Below are positions 1 to 12,472 of a DNA stretch of 64,000 bases, one piece after another. The stretch's first letter is position 1, and each line of letters starts with the position of its first letter. The notes under the pieces were generated by a model. It worked only from the letters and a program-made list of their open reading frames with translations. It had not been told where the DNA came from and made no database searches. This stretch comes from Puccinellia tenuiflora (lineage: Eukaryota; Streptophyta; Magnoliopsida; Poales; Poaceae): NCBI GenBank assembly GCA_012064385.1, contig QRDG01001525.1, positions 372,001 through 436,000 of the forward strand, written 5' to 3'. Position numbers and translations under genes: made by a program.

Positions 1-2561
1 CATCCCAAGCCCTGAAGGGATGCATCACAATAGACGACAAAATCCTTGTCAGTGTCGGGAAGGACAAGCACCGGAGTGGTGGTGAGCTTGACCTTAAGGG
101 TCTGGAAACTTTCTTCAGCCTTGTCTGACCACACAAATTGTTTGTTCTTCTTGAGGAGGTCAGTCAATGCTTTGGCTATTTTGGAAAAGCCCTCGATGAA
201 TCGGCGGTAATAACCCGCCAATCCAAGGAAGCTTCGGATATCCTTGGCGGACTTGGGAGTTGGCCAATCCAGGATTGCCTGAATTTTGTCTGGTATCACT
301 GCTACTCCAGCAGCTGACACCACGTGACCGAGGAAAATGAGCTTCTTTAGCCAAAACTCACACTTGGAGAACTTGGCATAGAGGCGGTGATCTCTAAGCT
401 TGGTCAGGACCAGCCGAAGATGCTCAGCATGTTCGTCTTCGGTTTTGGAGTAGACAAGGATGTCATCGATGTAGATAATGACAAACTTATCGAGGTACTC
501 GTGGAAAATGGAGTTCATCGGCCTCATGAATGTAGCCAGAGCATTGGTGAGGCCGAAGGACATGAAGGTGTACTCATATAACCCATAGCGGGTAGTGAAA
601 GCCGTCTTCGGAATATCCTCCTTTCGGATTTTTATCTGATGGTAGCCTGACCTCAGATCCATCTTGGAGAATACTGTTGCACCAGCTAGTTGATCGAACA
701 AGTCGGTTATTCGGGGAATTGGATACTTGTTCTTGATGACCACCGCATTTAGAGGGCGGTAATCAACAACCAGACGAGGAACATTTGTATCTCTCTTCTT
801 GACAAAGATGACCGGGCAGCCCCAAGGTGAGCTACTCGGTCGGATGAATTCCTTTTCTAGCAGCTCATCAAGTTGCTTCTTCAGTTTAGATAGCTCTTCC
901 GTTGGCATGCGGTAGGTCCTTTTGGAAACTGGGGCGGTTCCCGGAACCAACTCAATCACAAACTCCACGCTGCGATCAGGTGGCATGCCGGGCAATTCCT
1001 CCGGGAAAACATCGGGGAAATCACACACCACTGCGACTTCATGCATTTCTGGCGGTGTGGTTCCTTCCAGGAAACATAGGCTGATCTCCGGGGAGAGAGG
1101 AGTGGCAGCGGATGGAGTTGCGGACGAAGGTGACCAATAACTCACCAGCCCGACGGTTGGGTGGATCACGGTGACAGACTTGGCAGCACAGTCCAGGTTG
1201 GCCTGATATTTGACTAACCAATCCATCCCCAGAATTACATCTAGCCCATCTGACTTCAGTGCTATCAGCTGGAACGGGAAAGACCAATAGCCTATGGTAA
1301 TCTGGACTTCCGGAGCAACCCATTTTGTGTGCCAACTAGAGCCTGGGGTCTTGACCACTAGCAGAGAGTCCATGTTCACAAATGGAATTTGATGGTTGTG
1401 TGCAAAAGCTATTGATATAAATGAATGCGATGCTCCAGAATCAAACAAGAATGAAGCAGGGTAATCATTGATTCGAAGCGTACCCATGAGAACTCCGGGG
1501 TCCTCCTCAACGCCTTCAGCTGAGACGTGGTTCAGGCGACCACGACTGACGGTGGTAGCCTTGGCGGCTGGGGTAGAGGGTGCTGGTGCAGGTGCTGCGG
1601 GAGCCGGTGCCTTCTGGGGACACTCCCTGGAGTAGTGCCCCGGCTGGCCACAAGCGAAGCAAGTGAGCCTCGGGTGTGGTGGAGGCAGCTGAGGGAGGAG
1701 GCCACTCCCAGCCGCACCCAAGGTCGAGGTAGCTGGGCGAGGCGGAGGTGGCTTGAACCCTGAAGACTTTGGCGCGAAGGGTGCCTTAGGCACAGCGCTG
1801 AAGGGCACAAATACCCGGCGCTTCTTGCCCTCGGAAGAAGAGGAGCTCTGGTTGTCGGTGGAAGCTGGCCTCTTGGAAGCCTCCAGCTCCTTCCTACCTT
1901 GCTCCATAGTGAGAGCCTGGTTGTAGAGCTCCTGGTAGGAGGTGAACTTGAAGGGTAGGAGCTCGTATCGGAGACGAGGTGCGAGCCCCTTGCGGAAGAG
2001 GTATTGCTTGTCCTCATCATTCGTCACGTCCCGCGGGGCGTAACGGGAGAGGTGGTTGAACTCCCGCCCATAGGCTTGGACGTCCATGCGTCCCTGGGTC
2101 AAATCCAGGAACTCCCTCCTCTTGAGCTCCAGGATGGGCTTGGGGATGTACGCCGCACGGAAACCGGCGCGGAAATCCTCCCAAGTGAAGACATGGCCCG
2201 TGACAAACATTGCCACGTGGCTCTCCCACCAGGAGCCGGTGGCTCCATTCAGTAGGTAGGTGGCGAAGTTGACATGTTCCGCCACCAGAACATGAAGAGC
2301 GGCAAACTTGCGCTCTAAAGCCCGAAGCCAATCATCCGCATCAAGCGGCTCCTTAGCTTCAGAGAAAGTGGGAGGTTGGGACCACAAGAACTCGGTGAGA
2401 GTGGTGCAGTCCGTGTTCCTCCTGGCCCCTTGCTGCACCAGCTGCTCGAGCAGATGCTCATTGCGCAGCCGGTTCTCCTCGATTGCCATCAGGACCTCCG
2501 CCATTGAGGGTGGCGGCGGTGCATCAGGATTGCTTGTTTCCCCACGACGGGTAGGAGCCAT
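1..2561 (-). CDS. Ty3-type gag-pol polyprotein, partial (runs off left edge)
   Basis: Reading the minus strand from the ATG at 2561, the frame stays open for about 853 codons to the window edge, with no stop or frameshift seen. Gag comes first and has the Ty3 gag core (WWESHV near residue 115) and a CCHC zinc knuckle, [14 protein letters not shown], near residue 290. The protease follows with [12 protein letters not shown]. Reverse transcriptase then has [22 protein letters not shown] and the catalytic YIDD motif near 470 on the plus strand. The window ends in the RT/RNase H linker (VVYCDAS). Integrase and any chromodomain lie outside. The single gag-pol frame, initiator-Met primer site and very long LTR suggest the Tekay/Del chromovirus clade; that clade name is inference. 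The intact frame suggests a young insertion. Confidence 0.9.
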   Translation of the reverse strand, partial: MAPTRRGETSNPDAPPPPSMAEVLMAIEENRLRNEHLLEQLVQQGARRNTDCTTLTEFLWSQPPTFSEAKEPLDADDWLRALERKFAALHVLVAEHVNFATYLLNGATGSWWESHVAMFVTGHVFTWEDFRAGFRAAYIPKPILELKRREFLDLTQGRMDVQAYGREFNHLSRYAPRDVTNDEDKQYLFRKGLAPRLRYELLPFKFTSYQELYNQALTMEQGRKELEASKRPASTDNQSSSSSEGKKRRVFVPFSAVPKAPFAPKSSGFKPPPPRPATSTLGAAGSGLLPQLPPPHPRLTCFACGQPGHYSRECPQKAPAPAAPAPAPSTPAAKATTVSRGRLNHVSAEGVEEDPGVLMGTLRINDYPASFLFDSGASHSFISIAFAHNHQIPFVNMDSLLVVKTPGSSWHTKWVAPEVQITIGYWSFPFQLIALKSDGLDVILGMDWLVKYQANLDCAAKSVTVIHPTVGLVSYWSPSSATPSAATPLSPEISLCFLEGTTPPEMHEVAVVCDFPDVFPEELPGMPPDRSVEFVIELVPGTAPVSKRTYRMPTEELSKLKKQLDELLEKEFIRPSSSPWGCPVIFVKKRDTNVPRLVVDYRPLNAVVIKNKYPIPRITDLFDQLAGATVFSKMDLRSGYHQIKIRKEDIPKTAFTTRYGLYEYTFMSFGLTNALATFMRPMNSIFHEYLDKFVIIYIDDILVYSKTEDEHAEHLRLVLTKLRDHRLYAKFSKCEFWLKKLIFLGHVVSAAGVAVIPDKIQAILDWPTPKSAKDIRSFLGLAGYYRRFIEGFSKIAKALTDLLKKNKQFVWSDKAEESFQTLKVKLTTTPVLVLPDTDKDFVVYCDASLQGLG

Positions 2562-2941
2562 TCTGAAGAATTGGAACAATGACACAGTTAGTAAACACCT
2601 TCGACAGATAGGATAGATCATTGGGATGCTTCTAGATATAGATATTTAAGATGGCAAACGCTAAGACAGATTTAGACAACCATGGTGACATAACGTCATC
2701 GCGGCGATATCAAACGGATATAACGGACTCGAGACATAACTGGATGGTAGAAACCCAACCCCGAGAACCTAAACATCGACACCAAGCATAAAACAAATAG
2801 AGATAAGAATCAGAGTAGAGCGAGTTGGATGAGGAGTAAAAAGAATCCTAAGAAGGTTTTCACAACTCATTTTTAGGTTATAAATAATTTTCAACTAGAC
2901 TCGACATCGACCAATAGAAAGGGTTTCCTACAGGCAGTCCT

Positions 2942-2953
2942 GCTCTGATACCA
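2942..2953 (-). other. Primer binding site of the Ty3 element
   Basis: The minus strand reads TGGTATCAGAGC, the standard complement of the initiator-methionine tRNA 3' end. It lies 3 nt inside the LTR boundary at 2957. The leader from here to the gag ATG at 2561 is about 380 nt and holds no other recognisable feature. Confidence 0.85.
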
Positions 2954-2956
2954 ACT

Positions 2957-5900
2957 TGTAGCGCCCCGACCCCAGAACTATACAGTGAAACGTTGTGTAA
3001 CCGGTCATGCTACACAATCGAGGGTTACTGGGTTTACCAATCCCAGGCCAAAACTCATTGGCAGGTGTGCTCGGAATGGATCATCGGCACACAACACCTC
3101 GATCATGCCATAAGCTCAGACATCGCTTTCACGTATAGTAAAGAGACCGAGACTTGTGGAACAAACTGGCACATTGCAGACTCTACGACACAAAACTCAT
3201 ATAGCAACTCATATATGAGAAAGATACAAATATTACACATCAAAAGGTCACAGACCATCAATTCATCAAGCGGAAGCGAAGTAGTGTTGTCTAGTACAAC
3301 AAGATCCAAATATAGGGCCTAAGAGGCCTACACATAAATAAACCCAGCCAGCTTGCTCCACGGTCCCAAGCTGCCACCTGGGAACCCCAGACCACTAGTC
3401 GATGTCCACGAAGAACCCACCTAGCTGCTCGGTGTCGTCCTCCTCTGAAATACAAATATAAAGGCAGCAAAGAGAGACTGAGTACGATGTACTCGCAAGT
3501 TTAGTAGGGCGATATAGGCCCAATGATTGACGGAGGCTCTAAAGCTATGTAATGTAGCTATTTTGCATAAAGCTAGATTTTCATTTAAAATATACAAAAA
3601 GACACAAGGCACCGTCTAATCAGAATATTTTTCATAAAGGGGATAAGAGAGTAACATTTCATCTTCGGTTCTCGGCGAACCTACTTGTAGCCAAACACAC
3701 CTCTCATCTCCACCAAAGGCACTCCCTCGAATCACCCTCGAGGAAATGAACCTTTATCACACGTTGATTATGCAACCTTTAGCTGCCATATCAATTAGGT
3801 TAAGGTTCTCTATGGTCTTATCGTCTATTCCCAAGTCGTCCATAACCGCGGACACGGCTTTTCGAAAAGATTTACCCTGCAGGGGTGTACTAATTTACCC
3901 ACCGGTACCGTCCGGCTCTCCTGATTGGTCCTCTTTCGGGGAAGACCGGTGAGTGGGCGCGTTTAAACCTTTACCTCGCGTGAGACTATCCAAGAGTCAT
4001 CTGTGGCCACAGGGCAAGTTTACCCATCCTATTTCAGCCCCTGCCCCATCGCCACGTCCTAACACCACCATCCTCATCACTTCTTTTTCCGCTCACACAC
4101 ACGACAAATGGAAAAGCGAACTAGAGGACCCTTGGATACGCCCGCACAAGTTATTTAGTTAAAGGGGATTCCATATGTCCCCACCGTTGGAAGCACGATC
4201 GTCTTGGTTCAAGAGGTAAAGAACTCGCACCTAGGGGCGAGAGTGAGGCAAAACACCATCCCCGATGGCAACTCACCCAAGCCTTCTTAGCATTTTAATT
4301 AAGCACCCCACATATCCACCATGTCCGAATCATTCCATCAACATCAACAATTATGGAATTAAACAACGGACATTACTAGCATTTGACTAAGCATGGCTAA
4401 GCATATAAATACAACAATTATATTCTTGTCTCCGGCCAACACCTCAACACTAAGGTTCATAGGTAGGGATACATGTGATTGGCTCGGGGAAGGACATGCA
4501 TTCATAGGATACTCTATGTCTTGATCAAAATGACATTTGAATCGCATGCAATATTATGGTGGATAAAATAAGTTGATAAAATCATAGGATGCTAGATGCC
4601 AAGAAGGTTAGGTTATCTCTTGCCTTGCTGCCGGGGCGTGTAGTACTGCTCGTCGTGATAGGTCGGGGTGACCTCAACTCCGGAATCTGTCGATACCCAA
4701 AAATAACACAAAGAACAATTAAATCACACGAGGACAAGTGCAATGCTCAATCACATGATGACATGCCAATTTCATGCAAGGATATCATTATATAATTTAA
4801 ATAGCAACATTAAATGGGGAGCCAAATAATTAGTGCAATTATTTGGAAACAACCCCATATTTATTTTAGTGACCACATTCTTTATAAATTATCAAATTAT
4901 TAGAGAAGTGGCTAAAATATGCATGAACATGACATGGATGGATAGGGTTTGTTCTTCCGATCATTTTGGTACCTCATTTGTAAATTTTGGAGCACCGATG
5001 AATAAATAGCGAAATAAATAATTAAATGAATTTAATTCTTTTAATCAAATTATGAATATCATCAAATACATATTTGTGATCATGAGTTGATATTAGCATG
5101 GTTTGATTGCAATTGAAGTGTTGATCACATTGATATCTTATTCATAATTTTTGGATAATTATTTATCGAATTAGGAATTTCCCAACTTAGGTATTATTTG
5201 AACCCCCTTTTTGGAAATCATATGTAAACAACAAGAAAATCAACTCAAAAGAGGATTTCATTTTCTCTAACAAGAAGAGTTTGTTTTTCTGAACATTTTG
5301 GTATTTGATTTGTCAAATTTGGACCAAAATTCAAATAGTTATCATTTATTTACAATTCACTTTTAATTCCAAAAAGGGAAAACCAAAACCAGACAGGCCG
5401 GCCAGGCCGGGCTGGAGGCCGGGGTGTGACCCGAAGGGCCCGGCGTTTAGCCGGCCCAGGCTGGGCTGCCAGGCCGGGGCAATGGCCTAGCCGGCCGGCC
5501 TGGTGCCGGCCCAAGCCGGGCGCGCAGGCCGGGCACCTGCCCGAGGCCTCGGCCAGGCCGGGGTCACGGCGCGGCGACGCCGGCGGCGACCAGACGGCGA
5601 ACGGCGGCGCAAGAGGGAGAGGGGGAGAGGGGAAACGCGCAATAGGGTGCGGTGCTCACCCTGAGTCGATGGGTGTGGTCGGTGCGGCGAGGGAGAGTCG
5701 AGGACGCCGGAATCGGCCGGTCGGAGCGAGGCCGAGGCGGGGAGGTCGGGGACGCGGGCGTCGGTTCCGGGAGTCCCCGGCTCGATTCCTTGGCCTGGGA
5801 GGACGAGGAGGATGCGGCGGAGGGGGAGGTGGCGTCGGCTCGTGCCGAGGAAGCTCAGAAGGGCGGCGATTCGTCGTCGACGGCGACCTCTCCTCGGTGG

Positions 5901-6765
5901 CCGCCCGGGGTCGCTACGTCGCTCTCGATCCGGAAAAAACGGGGAGGGAACGGAAGGAGTGAGTGAGGGGAGCAGGTGGGCAGCGTCGGGGAAGCTCTAG
6001 TCCACCAGGGGCCACGCCATGGTGCGGAGCAGCTCGGCCAGCGCACGGCATGGCGCCAGTGGTCGCGGTCGCCACTGTGGAGGAGAGAGGGAAAGAAAGA
6101 TTCGCGAAAAACCCCCTGGCCACTTTTTCTAATATTACAAAAAGGTCCAGCAGCAGGATTTGCGATTTAAAAGAGGCACCAGGACATTTTTATAAATTCG
6201 AGAAAAATTCATATAGGCTCCATTTAACCTTTTAAACCTCCACAAAAAGTTTGGGCTTCAAATAAAATGTTTAGATTCACCATTATTTGTATTGTCGCAA
6301 TATGGTCATTTTTGATAAATTGCAAAATACATTTATTTGAAGCACTTAAGTATTTCCAAAAATAATGAAAATATTCATGGAGGCTCTCCCAATAATATTG
6401 AATCTCCCCATGATTTTAGTTTGAAATTTTGGAATGTGTAACTTGGTTTCAAAATGGAAATTGTACTAAACCAATTTGAATTCTCAAAATTTTAAATCTT
6501 GGCTTGTCAACAATTGGATGCTGACTATTTGTTCTAAGATATAATTTGGAACTTCCTAAACAATTTGTAAATCCAAGAATACTTTGGTTGACAAGTTGAT
6601 CAATTGTATTGCTTTGGTTGTTGGGAAGTTTGCCTCCTCATCTTAAATAGCTTGCATATGTTGTTTGTTGGAAATAGCAAATGCATATGGATGCTATGAT
6701 GCAAACATGAAACAAAAAGTGGAAAAATTCTTCGTATTTTTTATTACCAAGTTGGGGCTGTTACA
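2957..6765 (-). repeat. 5' LTR (about 3.8 kb) of the Tekay-like Ty3 element
   Basis: On the minus strand the LTR begins TGTAACAGCCCC at 6765 and ends GGGGCGCTACA at 2957, next to the primer binding site, so it has TG...CA ends. At 3809 bp it is long even for plant Ty3 elements, as in the Tekay/Del clade. Most of it is AT-rich and non-coding. About 5380-6060 is very GC-rich and contains a palindromic GGCCGG array. The partner LTR is off the left edge, so age and target duplication cannot be measured. The short ORFs within it look like chance frames. Confidence 0.8.
5390..5570. repeat. GC-rich GGCCGG palindrome array inside the Ty3 LTR
   Basis: Imperfect units built from AGGCCGGGC, GCCGGCCCAGG and CAGGCCGGG repeat about four times. 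Each unit contains short self-complementary GGCCGGCC-type cores. The array resembles in composition the 55-bp arrays in the Sirevirus LTRs at 21131-21500 and 31461-31800, although the element belongs to another superfamily. Confidence 0.75.
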
Positions 6766-6975
6766 ACAGCGCAACCCCCGAGTATCGGGTGCTGTTCTGG
6801 AGTTTGTTAGTGGTTGGCCGTACGACGCAGCCCCCGAGTATCAGGTGCTGCGGAGGCGATTTTCTTTGGCGTGCAGTATGTCGGCTCCGAAGATAGAGGA
6901 ACATTGCACTTTTATTATGGGAGACATAGTCTCAAAGATTACATCAGTGGCTGAATAGCCTTATCGTCAGTTGTG
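6766..6975 (-). other. 3' untranslated part of the Tat-lineage element, cut by the Ty3 insertion
   Basis: This short stretch lies between the integrase stop (6976) and the LTR end of the inserted Tekay-like element (6765). It contains an imperfectly repeated motif, CCCCCGAGTATC followed by GGTGCTG, at about 6769-6794 and 6827-6851. The matching 3' LTR of the Tat element is not here, so it should lie beyond the left edge, on the other side of the inserted element. Confidence 0.6.
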
Positions 6976-8067
6976 CTACGTGTATAAGCGTCGTAGTTGC
7001 GCCGCATTCCATGGGTTGCGGATGAGTTCGCCTGTCTTCGGGTCCTTCAGGCGGTATGCGCCTCCGCCGATGACCTCAGCGATGATAAAGGGTCCCTCCC
7101 ATGGGGAGGCGAGCTTGTGCACTTTCTTCTGTTTGAGCCTGAGTACCAGGTCTCCTTCGACAAAGGCTCTTGTGCGCAGCCGCTTGCTGTGATAGTTGCG
7201 GAGGTTCTGCTGGTAGATAGCCGTTCGGGAGAGTGCGATGTCCCGGGCCTCATCCAGCAAGTCTACGTCGTCTTCGAGTGCGGCTTCAGCGTCGTCTTCA
7301 TCATATGCGATGATGCGAGGTGCGTCGAAGCGTATGTCATGTGGCAGGACTGCTTCTGCTCCGTACACCATGAAAAATGGGGTGTACTGGGTTGATCTGT
7401 TTGGCGTGGTGCGCAGGCTCCAGAGCACAGAGGGTAGCTCCTCCACCCAAGCACCCGCCGCACACTTGAGCGGCACGAAGAGGCGTTTCTTGACTCCGCT
7501 GCAGACGAGGCCGTTCGCTTTTTCCACTTGTCCATTGGACTGCGGATGAGCGACCGAGGCGTAATTGAGCTTGATCCCTTGTTCCTTGCAGAAATCTTGG
7601 AACTCTTCGGCGGTGAAGTTTGTTCCGTTGTCGGTGATGATGCTGTGAGGCACCCCAAAGCGGAACATGATGGACTTGATGAAGTTGACAGCTGAGTTAG
7701 CTGCGCAGTTGGTAACTGGCACGGCCTCTATCCACTTGGTGAATTTATCGACAGCCACCAGTCGATGTGTGTGTCCCCCTCGAGAAGACTTCCACAGTGG
7801 CCCGACCATATCGAGTCCCCACTGGGCGAAAGGCCACGCCAAAGGGATTGTCTTCAGTTCTGACGCCGGTGCATGAGGTCGTGTTGCGAATTTTTGGCAG
7901 CCGATACACCGCTTGACGATGTCCTCAGCGTCCTGCAACGCCGTGGGCCAGTAGAATCCAGCACGCAGGGCCTTGGCGACTAAGGCTCTGCTGCTAGCAT
8001 GGTGTCCACACGTGCCGGCGTGGATCTCGAGGAGCAAGGCCCTGCCGTCCTCTGATGCGATGCACCA
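6976..8067 (-). pseudogene. Integrase part of the Tat-lineage pol, separated by an in-frame amber codon
   Basis: The frame is open from just after TAG (8070-8068) to the stop at 6976, with the first ATG at 8037. It holds the HHCC zinc finger (H-x5-CGHH, then CIGC), the DDE core (LDMVGP, then ITDNGTNF, then HPQSNGQVEKANG) and a typical C-terminal tail (KLASPWEGPF). It is in the same frame as the RT/RNase H segment upstream, so a single stop codon divides what should be one polyprotein. Integrase joins the cDNA to host DNA in retrotransposition. The domain itself appears complete. Confidence 0.85.
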
Positions 8068-10197
8068 CTAAAGGATACCCGATATGCTGCGCTTGTACAG
8101 CTCCCCGCCGATTATTGTGAATGCTTTGGCGCGGCGAGTGATACGCCGTGCTTCGACTATGTCCTCTGGAAGCTCTTGCCGGAGCATATATGCCAGGAAT
8201 GGCTTTGTCCAGATAGGCTCGACGAGAAAAACTTCGACTGAATGTTCTGCTGCTGGAGTTGCGTCGTCGCTTGCAGCTGCGGTCCCGGTTGCCGGTGTAG
8301 AGGGTGCCGCGGGCTGCTTGACCTTGATAGATCTTTTATTTATCTTTTCCAAGAAGACTCCGGGGGGCAACTTGAGTTTCAAGGACCCAATGTTGGCCAG
8401 GGTGTCTGCCTCCTCGTTGCTTGCTCGCCCAACATGGCGGAGCTCGCAACCGTCGAAGCTCCCTTCCATGATGTTATACAGGTTCATGTATGCTATCATG
8501 TTCTCTATTGTTGCGTCGCACTTCTTCATGGTCTGTTGCACGACCAAGTTCGAGTCTCCGTATATCATTAGGCGATCATCACCGCACTCCTTGGCCATCT
8601 TCATCCCATGGATCAGCGCTTCATATTCTGCCTCATTGTTGGATGGCTTCTCGAAGTCCATCTGTAGCACATAACGCAGCTTGTCACCTTTGGGTGATAT
8701 CAGGATAACACCTGCTACTGCACCTTCGTTCCTCTTTGACCCATCGAAGTACATGGTCCATGAGCTGGACGTATCAGGTACCGATGGCAGCTGCATCTCC
8801 ATCCACTCTGTAGTGAAGTCGGGGAGAACCTGAGCCTTGATTGCTGTTGGGTGTTTGTATGTTAGGTCTAGAGGACCTAATTCGATGCTCCATTTGGCGA
8901 CTCTGCCTGTCGCTTTGGAGTTGTTGAGTATGTCACTTAGGGGAGCCGCGCTCACCACCGTGATGGGGTGCTCTTGGAAGTAGTGTGCCACCTTACGCGA
9001 GGTCATGAATACCCCATACGCTAGCTTCTGATAGTGCGGGTATCTCTGCTTTGACTGAGACAACACCTCGCTGAGGTAGTATATCGGTCTCTGTACGCCA
9101 TGAGCTTTTCCTTCTTCAGCCTGCTCGACTACCAGCACCGTACTGACTATCCTGTTTGTGGCCGCTATATAGAGATACAACGGCTCCTTTTCATGTGGTG
9201 TCACCAGGACTCGTGGCATTGACAGGGTGCGCTTGAGGTTGATGAAGGAGGCTTGGGCTTCCTCGGTCCACTCGAAGCGGTCCGTCTTCTTTATTAGTTG
9301 GTAGAATGGGAGCGCCTTCTCCCCAAGCCTGCTAATGAATCGGCTGAGTGCCGCTATCCTTTCAGAGAGCTGCTGCACATCCCTGAGCTTCGACGGTGTC
9401 GACATCTTCAGGAGCGCCTGTATTTTCTCCGGGTTTGCTTCAATGCCTCGCGCAGATATGAGGTAGCCGAGTAGTTGCTCGGCTGGCACACCAAACACGC
9501 ATTTAGTAGGGTTCAGCTTGATGGTGTATTTCTTCAGTGCGGCGAATGTTTCGCGGAGGTCGTCGAGGAGCGTATCTTCCTTCTTGGTCTTGATGACGAT
9601 GTCGTCAACGTAGACCTGGACATTGCATCCGATCTGCTCCTTGAGGCAGTTCTGCATCATACGCTGGTACGTGGCACCCGCGTTCTTCAGCCCGAAGGGC
9701 ATCATTGTGTAGCAGTAAACACCAAAGGGTGTGATGAATGATGTTTTCTCTTTGTCTTCTTTCTTCATCCTGATCTGGTTATAGCCTGAATAGGCATCCA
9801 GGAAGCAGAGGTGTGCGTAACCTGCGGTCGAGTCGACAATCTGGTTGATTCGAGGCAGTGGAAAGTGATCTTTTGGACAACACTTGTTTAATGAAGTGAA
9901 GTTGACACACATGCACAGTATGTCTGTGTTCTTCTTTGGCACCAGGACTGGGTTTGCGACCCAGTCAGACTTCTTGATCTCCCGAATAAAGTTGGCTGCC
10001 AGGAGCCTATCGATTTCCTGCCCGATGGCGAGGCGCTTCGGCTCCGCAAAGCGGCGCATCATTTGCTTGACGGGCCTCGCATTGGGCAGGATCTGGAGGG
10101 CGTGCTCGGCGAATTCCCTGGGTATGCCTGGCATGTCAGCTGGACACCAGGCGAAGATCTCCCAGTTCTCACGTAGGAACTCGACGAGCGCGCCTTC
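8068..10197 (-). pseudogene. RT and dual RNase H part of the Tat-lineage pol
   Basis: The open frame runs between in-frame ambers at 10200-10198 and 8070-8068; the first ATG is at 10134. The order is RT (PADMPGIPREFAEH, CVNFTSLNKCCPKDHFPLPR, catalytic YVDD, then LGYLISARGIEANPEK), then the Ty3 RNase H with the connection region, then a second archaeal-type RNase H (WTMYFDGSKRNEGAVAGV, NNEAEYEAL, YGDSNLVV, ASNEEADTLA). The additional archaeal-type RNase H is a known mark of the Tat lineage. Because of the two flanking stops this copy cannot make a normal polyprotein unless they are suppressed. Confidence 0.88.
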
Positions 10198-10368
10198 CTA
10201 TGCGGAAGACAAGCTCGTCGATACGAGGACCGTCTTCTTAGGGTCCGTCGGGTGCACCTGATGCTGCCTTGTGTCGTTTGTCGCGTTGAAGGCAGAGCCT
10301 GACGCTGATTGTTTGCCCTCGGGAAAGAGGGTGCGGTCGTTGGTGAGTGCCAACTCCTGGAGCTGCTC

Positions 10369-11160
10369 CTAGGCCCCGAACGACTCAGAGATCGTGTTGA
10401 ACTTGCGATCGCACTCGTCAGATCGTTCGAAGTTTCCGCTAACGGTGATTGTCCCGTAAGGCCCCGGCATCTTCAGCTTCAGATATGCATAGTGCGGCAC
10501 CGCCATGAACTGTGTGAACGCTGGTCGTCCCAGGATGACATGGTACTGCGACTTCCAGTCAACCACCTCGAACTCTATCCTCTCCTTCCGGAAGTTAGCT
10601 GGCTCACCGAAGATTACTTCGAGTGAGATCGTTCCCAAGGGATAGACTGGTCTCCCTGGTACTATGCCGTGGAAGGTGTTGACGGAGGGCGCCAGGCTTG
10701 TCGTAAGTATGTTCATTCCGCGCAGCGTGTCAGCGAACATGATATTGATTCCGCTGCCACCATCCATGAACACACGGCTCATAGCGAAGCCTCCTATCTG
10801 CGCATCCAAAACGAGGGCCGCGTGGCCCGGCCGCAGGACTTGAGGTGGATGATCGTCCCTGCTGAATGTTATGCTGGCATGTGACCAGTTGAGATACTCT
10901 GGTACCGCGGGTGGTGATTTTACGGCAAGTTGGACCTGCCTTGTTATCAGCTTTTGGTCCCGATTTGAGGGACGTCCTTTCTGGATCATGAACATGCGAC
11001 CCACGGGCTTTGGGTAAGCATCTTCGCCTGCTTGGGGTTCCTCGACGCGTGGTTGGAGCTGGATAGCTCCCGCCATGTGTCCCGGAGGCAATGGTGGAGC
11101 GTACGGCGCTCCCACAGCCAATGCCCCCGGTGCCACCTGCGCTTGCTGTTGTTGCTGCAA
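10369..11160 (-). pseudogene. Gag end and aspartic protease segment of the Tat element
   Basis: The frame starts at the ATG at 11160 (a polyglutamine stretch follows) and stops at the TAG at 10371-10369. It contains the retropepsin-type active site FMDGGSGINIMFAD near residue 130 and a conserved domain ending in YHVILGRPAF. It is in the same frame as the RT and integrase segments downstream. Between 10368 and 10201 the frame is open up to the next amber at 10200. Relative to the gag core upstream the frame is shifted near 11190. Confidence 0.8.
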
Positions 11161-11189
11161 AAGGAGCCGTGCGTACTCGCATGGAGGTC

Positions 11190-12472
11190 TTGAAACTTTT
11201 CGCAGTCCTTGGGGAGGTGCTTGGACGTGAAAACACCATTCTCATCCCTGAACATGTGGAATCGGCACGCGTCATGGAGCGTTGGGGGAGGCCGTGGAGC
11301 TCGACGCCTCGCGACTCTTGCGGCCGCCATTCGCGCTTGACTTCCTTGCTGCTTTTGTAACCGGTTGTTCGACTATCGCGCTCATAGCGACTGTCGTCAC
11401 GGTTTCTTTGCTCGCGGCTATCAGTAAAGCCTGCCGCCACAAGTTCCATGCCCTCCGTGTCCTTGTAGAAGCACGACTTCCTCTTGCGACGGCGGTCGCT
11501 GTTACGGTGACTCCAAGAACCTTGATCGCCGTTGACACCAGGTGTGCCGGAGCGCTCATTGCACATAGAATCTTCGCCATCCGCCCACTCATTGGCTATC
11601 TGCATGAGGTGGGCGATGGTTTTGGGCTTCACTCGACCAAACGTCTCCCGGAGCTCGACCCGATAGACTCCTCGGGTGAACGCGTATATGGCGTTGTCTT
11701 CCGATATCTTCTCCGTCGCGTTGCGGAGGAGAGTCCAACGCTGGATGTACTCGCGCAACGTCTCATCTTCACGCTGCTTGCAGGCTCGCAGTTCCTCGAA
11801 TGAGGCGGGTCTCTTGTACGTGCCGATGAAGTTGCGGACAAAGTCCTCTTTGAAGTCTTCCCAGCAGGTGTATGCGCCTCTCGGTAGGCTCTTGAGCCAG
11901 GCTCGAGCCGATCCCGAGAGCATGAGTTGTATGTACTGCATGGCAGTAGACGTCGATCCTCTTTGGCAGGTTACCGCCGTCAGGTAGTCCTCCAACCAGG
12001 CGGACGGTTCTTGCAGTCCATCATACTTGGGGGTTTCCGAGGTTAACCTAAATCCTTTCGGCATTCTGGTCTCCCGGATGCGTCGACTGAAGCATAGTGC
12101 GCCGCAGGGCTCGAAGTCATCATCGGACGACGAGTTGTTGCTTTCCTCCTGCAGAACTGCTTGCCTGGAGCAGTTCTTGGTGACCTTGTTATGCGTGATG
12201 GCATTGCGCGCATCTTCGCCCTCGGTGAGTTGGTAGCGCTCCTCGTGCCCGCGATTACCGCGGTTTCGCCGGTCGCGGGTGACGCGATTGTCTTCTTCTG
12301 GAGCTGCTCGCTCATTGTTGCCGCGTGTGATGCGGTTTTCTCGATCTCGGGTATGGTCACCCGCTTCTCGAGTTCTTGTCTCCCGCCGCGGACTCGGCTG
12401 GCGGCGATTAACCGTGTTGTTGCCAGCTGCTGCGGTTGCAGCTGGTTGTGGCTCCTCAGGTATCAATGTCAT
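11190..12472 (-). pseudogene. Gag core of the Tat-lineage element, frameshifted
   Basis: The ATG at 12472 opens a frame with an arginine-rich N-terminus and then the retrotransposon gag core (WLEDYLTAV, ARAWLKSLPRG, FVRNFIGTYKRP, ETLREYIQRW, AYAFTRGVY-like sequence, HLMQIANEWADGE) at about residues 145-290. The reading is correct to about 11310. There the family-like sequence moves to another frame, which carries a CX2H-X12-HX4C finger (CRFH to KHLPKDC). Near 11190 it moves again into the protease frame. Two indels, real or from assembly, therefore break gag. The longer open frame that continues to 10730 is a shadow beyond the first shift. Confidence 0.78.

Noticed and set aside
5426..5962. 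178-codon plus-strand frame in the Ty3 LTR
   Set aside because: It is Arg/Gly-rich, lies in the GC-rich LTR core and has competing open frames on both strands; no domain is seen.
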